Source of the DNA: Chryseobacterium daecheongense
GTDB taxonomy: Bacteria; Bacteroidota; Bacteroidia; Flavobacteriales; Weeksellaceae
Assembly (NCBI GenBank): GCA_027920525.1
Contig: CP115858.1
Span: 3,844,001 to 3,908,000 of the forward strand
Direction of reading: 5' to 3'
DNA length: 64,000 bases
Shown here: positions 58,597 through 64,000 of the stretch, piece by piece
Layout of the letters: every line of letters starts with the position of its first letter
How positions within the stretch are numbered: position 1 is the stretch's first letter
Notes under the pieces: model-generated
The model's database searches: none
What the model saw: the letters and a program-made list of their open reading frames with translations, nothing else
What the model was told of the DNA's origin: nothing
Translations under genes and position numbers: made by a program

Positions 58597-60679
58597 ATGA
58601 TATTTTGCTCCATTTATTTTTCCCTTTATAGTATTTCAGATAGTAGTTTTTAATAATCTGATGTTCCGCAAGACCAAGCAGGGGATCTTTTTCAAGAATC
58701 TTTTCAACTGTTTTCTTTGTTGTTTTTATAATCCCGGAATCTTTTACCAGTTCAAGTCTTTTAAAATCTACAACACCACTTTGCTGAGTACCTAAAATAT
58801 CACCGGGTCCGCGTAATTGCATATCTACTTCTGAGATTTTAAATCCATCATTGGTTTCTGTCATTGTCCTGATGCGGGTTCTGCTTTCAGTTGATAGTTT
58901 ATCTGAAGTCATGAGAATGCAATAGCTTTGTTCCGCTCCGCGGCCCACGCGTCCTCTTAGCTGATGGAGCTGCGACAAACCAAACCTCTCAGCGCTCTCT
59001 ATAACCATTACTGAGGCATTGGGAACGTTCACACCCACTTCAATTACTGTCGTTGCAACCATAATTTCTGTTTTCCCGGATGCAAAATAATTCATGGCTG
59101 CGTCTTTTTCATCCGGCTTCATCCTTCCATGAAGCATACTCACATTATAATCCGGAAAAGAGTTCATAACATGATCCAAACCTTCCATTAAATTTTTATA
59201 ATCTAAAGTTTCAGACTCTTCTATCAGCGGATATACAAAATAGACCTGCCTGCCTTTTTTTATTTCATCTCTACAGAAATTATAAACATAGGTTCTGTCT
59301 TTTTCTCTTCTATGAGCTGTTATAATCGGTTTTCTACCTACGGGCATTTCATCAATCACAGAAACATCCAAGTCCGAGTAAAAGCTCATAGCCAGGGTTC
59401 TCGGAATAGGAGTGGCTGTCATAACAAGAATGTGTGGCGGAATTTTGTTTTTTGCCCAAAGTTTTGCCCGTTGTGCAACACCAAACCGATGTTGCTCATC
59501 TATAATGGCAAGCCCGAGATTTTTAAACTTAACCTTATCCTCAAGTACGGCATGAGTGCCTACTAAAATAGACAGCTCTCCGTTTTCAAGCTCCTGATGA
59601 ATGATTTTCCTTTCAGAAGCCTTTGTGGAACCGGTTAAAAGCCGGACATTAATATCTGTTTTTTCCAGCAATTCTTTTATTCCGTTATAATGCTGTTGGG
59701 CAAGGATTTCAGTAGGTGCCATCATACAACTTTGAAAGCCGTTATCCATTGCAATAAGCATAGTAAGCAAAGCAACCATCGTTTTTCCTGAGCCTACATC
59801 TCCCTGAAGAAGCCTGTTCATCTGTATCGGTTTCTTCATATCTAAGCGTATTTCTTTTAAAACACGTTTTTGGGCATTGGTAAGCTCAAAAGGAAGATGG
59901 TTTTCATAAAAACCGGTAAAGTAGTCTCCCACAATAGGAAATGGATTGCCGAACGCCTGGCTTTTATGATGAATTTTCTTTAAAACATAGCCTAGCTGAA
60001 AGAAAAATGATTCTTCAAATTTCAACCGCTGATCGGCCTTTTCAAAATATTCCATACTCTGTGGAAAATGGATATTTAAAAAAGTATGTTGCCTTGATAA
60101 GAATTTAAAGGATTTTATCAGGTAATCCGGTAGGTTTTCCTCAATAAGATTGGGGATCTCTTTGCAGATATTTCTGAGAATTGTTTGAAAATATTTTTGG
60201 TTTAAACCACGTTTTGTCAGCTTTTCAGAGCTTGGATAAATTGGTCTCAGGCGATTATCATTTTCTCTTTTTTCTTCAATTTCAATTTCCGGATGTGGCA
60301 TTGAAAACTGACTGTTAAAAAGATTGATCTTTCCGAAAATATAAACTTCCCTGTTGATGGGAAGCTGCTCTTTCAGCCATTTTGAATATTGGAACCATAC
60401 AAGATCCATTGTTCCGGTTTCATCATTGAATTTGGCGGAGAGCCTTTTGGTTTTTCCGGTTTGAATTTCCTGAACATGGGTAATTTTTCCTTTTAGCTGA
60501 ATCTCCAGATTGTTTTCCTGAAGATGAGAAATTTTATACACTTTATTTTTATCCAGATACCGGATAGGATAGAAGTTAAGCAAATCTTCCACAGTAGAAA
60601 TTCCCAACACACTTTTAATGAGTTTAGCTTTTTCAGGACCGATTCCTTTAACGTATTCTATAGAGGTTTCTAGATTCAA
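58595..60679 (-). CDS. recG: ATP-dependent DNA helicase RecG
   Basis: This 694-residue helicase has a wedge/OB region (about 50-150). Helicase motifs are motif I LLQGDVGSGKTMVALL, Ia MMAPTEILAQQHYNG, II LAIIDEQHRFGV (DEQH), III MTATPIPRTLAMS, and VI QLRGRVGRGAEQSYC. It reverses stalled forks and branch-migrates Holliday junctions. Full length and all motifs are intact. Confidence 0.96.
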   Translation of the reverse strand: MNLETSIEYVKGIGPEKAKLIKSVLGISTVEDLLNFYPIRYLDKNKVYKISHLQENNLEIQLKGKITHVQEIQTGKTKRLSAKFNDETGTMDLVWFQYSKWLKEQLPINREVYIFGKINLFNSQFSMPHPEIEIEEKRENDNRLRPIYPSSEKLTKRGLNQKYFQTILRNICKEIPNLIEENLPDYLIKSFKFLSRQHTFLNIHFPQSMEYFEKADQRLKFEESFFFQLGYVLKKIHHKSQAFGNPFPIVGDYFTGFYENHLPFELTNAQKRVLKEIRLDMKKPIQMNRLLQGDVGSGKTMVALLTMLIAMDNGFQSCMMAPTEILAQQHYNGIKELLEKTDINVRLLTGSTKASERKIIHQELENGELSILVGTHAVLEDKVKFKNLGLAIIDEQHRFGVAQRAKLWAKNKIPPHILVMTATPIPRTLAMSFYSDLDVSVIDEMPVGRKPIITAHRREKDRTYVYNFCRDEIKKGRQVYFVYPLIEESETLDYKNLMEGLDHVMNSFPDYNVSMLHGRMKPDEKDAAMNYFASGKTEIMVATTVIEVGVNVPNASVMVIESAERFGLSQLHQLRGRVGRGAEQSYCILMTSDKLSTESRTRIRTMTETNDGFKISEVDMQLRGPGDILGTQQSGVVDFKRLELVKDSGIIKTTKKTVEKILEKDPLLGLAEHQIIKNYYLKYYKGKNKWSKIS

Positions 60680-60757
60680 TTTTAGCTTGGATACAGGTTT
60701 CTGATCCGCGATAGTAAATGAAAAAATAAAAGTCCGAATTTCGGTAAAATAAAAAAA

Positions 60758-60776
60758 ACTTCCAAAAAATTGGAAG
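60758..60776 (-). terminator. Terminator after the thioredoxin-fold gene
   Basis: On the minus strand CTTCCAA and TTGGAAG form the stem, then a long T-run follows. Confidence 0.75.
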
Positions 60777-60804
60777 CCTTAATTATTAATTTGGAAATCC
60801 CAAA

Positions 60805-61338
60805 CTAGTTTTTTATTTTGGATTTAAACTTTTTCTGGTAATCTTCCCACTGTTCCCGAGTTTTGATTTTTTTATACATATCCTTTGAAATAAATTCCAG
60901 GTAAGGCTCAAGCTCTATAGCTGAAAGTTCACCCTGAAGAATAGTGATGGGTCCTCCTTTCTCATCCAGAAAAACAGTGCTGGGAACTGCCGCAACGTTC
61001 ATATATTGTGTGAATTCATGGAGTGAATTTTTTCCTTTTTTATGTTCAACGGTGTGATTGGAAAATGTTCTCCCGAAAATTTCAATATCTTTTTTCTCTT
61101 CTGCATTGAACTTCACCGGATAATAGTTTTCATTCAGGATCTGCTCAATTACTGGATGACCAAATGTCTTTTTGTCCATAATTTTGCATGGACCACACCA
61201 GTCGGCATAAAAATCAATAAGAATTTTTTTAGGATTTTGTTTCTGAGCCTTCAGGGCTTCTTCAATAGTCATCCATTTGACTTGTGCGAAGCTCAGGGTA
61301 AACAAAAACAAACTTATTATGCTTAGAATTTTTTTCAT
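60805..61338 (-). CDS. Exported thioredoxin-fold protein
   Basis: This 177-residue protein has a Sec signal (LSIISLFLFTLSFAQ). The active site is FYADWCGPCKIMDKKTF (CxxC), and AAVPSTVFLDEKGGP carries the cis-Pro. It would act in periplasmic thiol-disulfide chemistry. The length and the segment FNAEEKKDIEIFGRTF fit the DsbD-gamma/thioredoxin-like group. Confidence 0.88.
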   Translation of the reverse strand: MKKILSIISLFLFTLSFAQVKWMTIEEALKAQKQNPKKILIDFYADWCGPCKIMDKKTFGHPVIEQILNENYYPVKFNAEEKKDIEIFGRTFSNHTVEHKKGKNSLHEFTQYMNVAAVPSTVFLDEKGGPITILQGELSAIELEPYLEFISKDMYKKIKTREQWEDYQKKFKSKIKN

Positions 61339-61383
61339 ATAATTTTAAATTATTAATAAAATTAAGCATAATAAGCTTATATT

Positions 61384-62856
61384 TTATTTTACGTCTTGCA
61401 TTAATTTTCTCACAAGCTTGGACATCAAAATTAATACCACACCAGCTATCAATGCATAGATTCCCAGAGTTTTATATCCGTCGGTATAAGCAATAAGTTT
61501 ACTCATGTTGGTATTGCCGGTATTGGCCTCCGAAAAACTTGCTCCGATTTTACCGGCTGCAAACTGTCCGAATGCACTTGCCAGAAACCACAATCCCATC
61601 ATCATTCCGAACATTTTCTTTGGTGATAGTTTTGTGATAATAGACATTCCGATCGGCCCCAAACATAATTCTCCGAAAGTAATGACCAGCCAGGTAAAGG
61701 TAAACAGATTAAGTGAAGATTTTCCATCAGCACCCGCAAAATATCTTAAACTATAAAATAAAAAGAATCCGGCTGCAAGGAATAAAAATCCAATCCCGAA
61801 TTTGTTGATGGTATTAGGCTCTAATTTTCTTTTATTTAAACCAATCCATGCCAGCCCGATCAATGGACTGAAAATGATAATGAAAAATGAATTGGCACTA
61901 TTATTAATAACATTAGGATCCATACCAAAGCCTAAAAGCTTATGTACAAGATTATCTTTTGCAAATAAAGATAAAGAACCTCCGCTTTGCTCATAAATAG
62001 AGTTGAAGACAAAGTACATGAAGATGAATATGAATGCGGCAACAAGCTTTTTCTGATAAGGTGTGGTTTGTTTTAATGTTTCTATGATAAAATATCCGAC
62101 CGCAACAATTCCTATCAGGTACATAAAATAATCGGTATAATCAGTATTCTTGACCATGATAAAAATAAGCGGCATACTTAGCAACGCTCCGATATAAACC
62201 AACACTTCACGAGTCGTTCTTTTGGATTGTGGAAGAGCCTGTAATGGAGAATCTCCGATAGGGCCTAAGGTTTTCTTTGTCGCAAAAAATGTAATCAAGC
62301 CTAAAATCATTACAACGGCAGCTGCAAGGAAACACCATGACCATGAATAATATTTCCCCAGATAAACACATAAGCCACCCCCAAGTAACCCACCAATATT
62401 AATACCTGCATAAAATAATCCATATCCTGCATCCCTTCTTGGGTCATCCTCCTTGTAAAGTTCTCCTACCATCGAAGAAATATTAGGTTTGAAAAAACCG
62501 GTACCAATGATTGAACAGGTAATTCCGAAATAAAAGAAATCATGGGGCGAAAAGGCAATAATAAGATTACCAATGGACATGATAAGTCCGCCAAAAACCA
62601 ATGATCTTTTAAATCCCAGGATCTTGTCTGCAAAAATTCCCCCGATAAAGGTGAATGCATAAATGAAGGCCTGTATTGCTCCATATTGTAAATTGGCTTT
62701 ATCTTCCAATAAGCCCAATTGGTCCACCATAAAAATGGTAAGAACTCCGCGCATCCCGTAAAAACAAAAACGCTCCCACATTTCTACTGTGAATAGCGTC
62801 CAAAGCTGTTTAGGATACTTGCCTTTAAAATCTTGTATTTCTTCTAATGTATACAT
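61384..62856 (-). CDS. POT family peptide MFS transporter
   Basis: This 490-residue protein has about 14 membrane segments. POT/PTR features are WERFCFYGMRGVLTIFMVDQ, GGIFADKILGFKRS, and GTGFFKPNISSMVGELY, with FGELCLGPIGMSIITKLSP later. It imports di- or tripeptides with protons. A second POT gene lies upstream on the same strand. Confidence 0.92.
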   Translation of the reverse strand: MYTLEEIQDFKGKYPKQLWTLFTVEMWERFCFYGMRGVLTIFMVDQLGLLEDKANLQYGAIQAFIYAFTFIGGIFADKILGFKRSLVFGGLIMSIGNLIIAFSPHDFFYFGITCSIIGTGFFKPNISSMVGELYKEDDPRRDAGYGLFYAGINIGGLLGGGLCVYLGKYYSWSWCFLAAAVVMILGLITFFATKKTLGPIGDSPLQALPQSKRTTREVLVYIGALLSMPLIFIMVKNTDYTDYFMYLIGIVAVGYFIIETLKQTTPYQKKLVAAFIFIFMYFVFNSIYEQSGGSLSLFAKDNLVHKLLGFGMDPNVINNSANSFFIIIFSPLIGLAWIGLNKRKLEPNTINKFGIGFLFLAAGFFLFYSLRYFAGADGKSSLNLFTFTWLVITFGELCLGPIGMSIITKLSPKKMFGMMMGLWFLASAFGQFAAGKIGASFSEANTGNTNMSKLIAYTDGYKTLGIYALIAGVVLILMSKLVRKLMQDVK

Positions 62857-62911
62857 AGTAAATGAAAATAAACGAAAAGCGGTTTCATTTTGAAACGGCG
62901 TGCTAATTTAT

Positions 62912-62941
62912 AAAAAAACCTCTGACAAAGCAGAGGTTTTA
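62912..62941 (-). terminator. Terminator between POT genes
   Basis: AAAACCTCT and AGAGGTTTT pair over GACAAAGC. It separates the two transporter genes. Confidence 0.85.
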
Positions 62942-62960
62942 TAGTATTTTATTAATGCAA

Positions 62961-64000
62961 CTACTTTACACCGTGCATCATTTTCTTTAAAATAGGTGAA
63001 ATTAAACCTAAAATTACCGCAGCAATACCGCAAAGTACTACGAATACCATGAAGAATTGAAACAGGTTGTGAATTTCAAATCCGGCAAATGTAGGATTGT
63101 GTAATGGGAGCTGGGCTTTATCAAAAGCAGCTATTTGATCAGCTGTTAAAGTTACTTTTTTATCTAAAACATCCTGAAGGTTTACTCCGATTTCCTCCGC
63201 TTTTTTAAATTTATCACCTGTTGCAGGAATAAGAGCTCCTAACGAACCTGCTAAAGCATAACCTGCTGCATTGGAGATAAAGAAAACCCCGTATAGTAAT
63301 GAAGCGAATCTTTTTGGAGCTAACTTACCTACTAGTGATAAACCAATAGGAGAAAGGCAAAGCTCACCGCATGTCTGGATGAAATACAATAGCATCAACC
63401 ATTTGATTGCTAACAAACCTGAGCTTCCAAGATCTTTTACATTGTGGGCAATAATGAAATAAGAAAGCGCAATTAATGCCAATCCCATAGCTTGCTTGAA
63501 CGGAGATACAGGTTCTTTTCCTTTGGCTCTTAATTTGTCCCAGATCAAACTGAACGGAACGGCAAGTATAACAACAAAGATCCCGTTGAAGATCTGAACC
63601 ATGGAAGGAGGCATATTCCAGCCTAAAATATTCCTGTCTGTCTGGTTATCCGCAATGAACGTCAGGGAAGAACCTGCCTGCTCAAAAGCGGCCCAGAAGA
63701 AAATAATAAAAAATGATACGATATAAATTACCCAGATTCTCTGTCTTTCCACTTTATTTTCAGCAGAAGTCATAATCAGGAATGCTAAAGCGATACCTGC
63801 CGCATAGATGAAAGGATAGATAATTCCTTTGATAAGTTGTCCCATCTCTACTGAATTGAATCCAAATTCTCCTACAAGAAGATATCTGAAAGCAAAAAAT
63901 AAAACGACAAATATAAGCCCCGTTATTCCTAATGACGGACCTGAGAATTTAGCCGTTTGGGTTTCCCCTTCTTCAAAATCTGCACTTGTATTATGTTTTG
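62961..64000 (-). CDS. POT family peptide transporter, partial
   Basis: The frame stays open to the window edge, so only about 346 C-terminal residues are visible and the start is outside. POT landmarks are FFWAAFEQAGSSLTFIADNQ and IQTCGELCLSPIGLSLVGKL. It looks like a second peptide transporter, paralogous to the downstream gene. An internal Met at 63845 is not the start. Confidence 0.9.
   Translation of the reverse strand, partial: KHNTSADFEEGETQTAKFSGPSLGITGLIFVVLFFAFRYLLVGEFGFNSVEMGQLIKGIIYPFIYAAGIALAFLIMTSAENKVERQRIWVIYIVSFFIIFFWAAFEQAGSSLTFIADNQTDRNILGWNMPPSMVQIFNGIFVVILAVPFSLIWDKLRAKGKEPVSPFKQAMGLALIALSYFIIAHNVKDLGSSGLLAIKWLMLLYFIQTCGELCLSPIGLSLVGKLAPKRFASLLYGVFFISNAAGYALAGSLGALIPATGDKFKKAEEIGVNLQDVLDKKVTLTADQIAAFDKAQLPLHNPTFAGFEIHNLFQFFMVFVVLCGIAAVILGLISPILKKMMHGVK

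Overview
The window looks like a Chryseobacterium-type flavobacterial chromosome. It has low GC, weak Shine-Dalgarno sequences, many promoters of the Bacteroidota form (TTG near -33, TAnnTTTG near -7), a PorZ-like type IX secretion protein, and typical flavobacterial housekeeping genes (Mqo, GpsA, DapA, RecG, RecO, POT peptide transporters). The genus is inferred from this gene content and was not tested by any search.

Region 1 (1-2.6 kb) is ordinary: a truncated unknown gene, a small basic protein, TatD and DeoD. Region 2 (2.9-10.4 kb) is one overlapping six-gene operon built round a MoxR AAA+ ATPase and a vWA protein with beta-rich and TPR-like membrane partners. It resembles the MoxR-vWA-beta-propeller (bpX) ternary conflict systems.

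Region 3 (10.5-18.6 kb) is the most unusual part. Two 42-codon ORFs, each with its own promoter box and terminator, precede a 1.55-kb array of about a dozen tRNA or tRNA-like units. Many are malformed: an 8-nt anticodon loop, no T-arm, no long arm on Leu, a long arm on Cys, C33 in place of U33. The array runs into genes for a YkuK/RNase H-like protein, a cyclic-phosphate-type receiver (cREC) and a DEDDh 3'-5' exonuclease. After a small MarR-led operon on the opposite strand comes a structured leader RNA. It holds two tandem units in which the T-arm and 3' acceptor strand lie upstream of the 5' acceptor strand and D-arm, so they read as circularly permuted tRNAs. This RNA sits directly before an SPFH/Band-7 (slipin) gene. 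SPFH proteins paired with tRNA-like RNAs are known from comparative genomics of RNA-repair systems. No RtcB or other RNA ligase is visible here. I propose a tRNA-damage sensing, decoy or repair island.

Region 4 (18.7-22.6 kb) has a hydrolase, a VOC protein, an AraC regulator and a pair of transposase-like helix-turn-helix genes. Region 5 (22.6-30.6 kb) has a SulP transporter and a tellurium-resistance-type (Ter) module: HAD, PRTase, TerD, TelA, unknown, TerD, TerC. Region 6 (30.7-38.3 kb) has a catalase-fold protein, FKBP, a lipoprotein, an Rrf2 regulator with a matching 19-bp operator before its own gene and before an NAD(P)-binding/MBL gene pair, an M23 peptidase and GpsA.

Region 7 (38.5-50.3 kb) is mostly redox and sugar metabolism (LLM flavoprotein, FAD monooxygenase, Mqo, GMC oxidoreductase, SDR, GH63-like hydrolase), with an ANT(6)-type aminoglycoside nucleotidyltransferase. 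Region 8 (50.4-64 kb) is mostly core genes: RecO, PorZ, a split 5'-nucleotidase, DapA, GNAT, an AraC-type regulator overlapping a degenerate receiver, RecG, a thioredoxin-fold protein and two POT transporters, the last cut by the window end.
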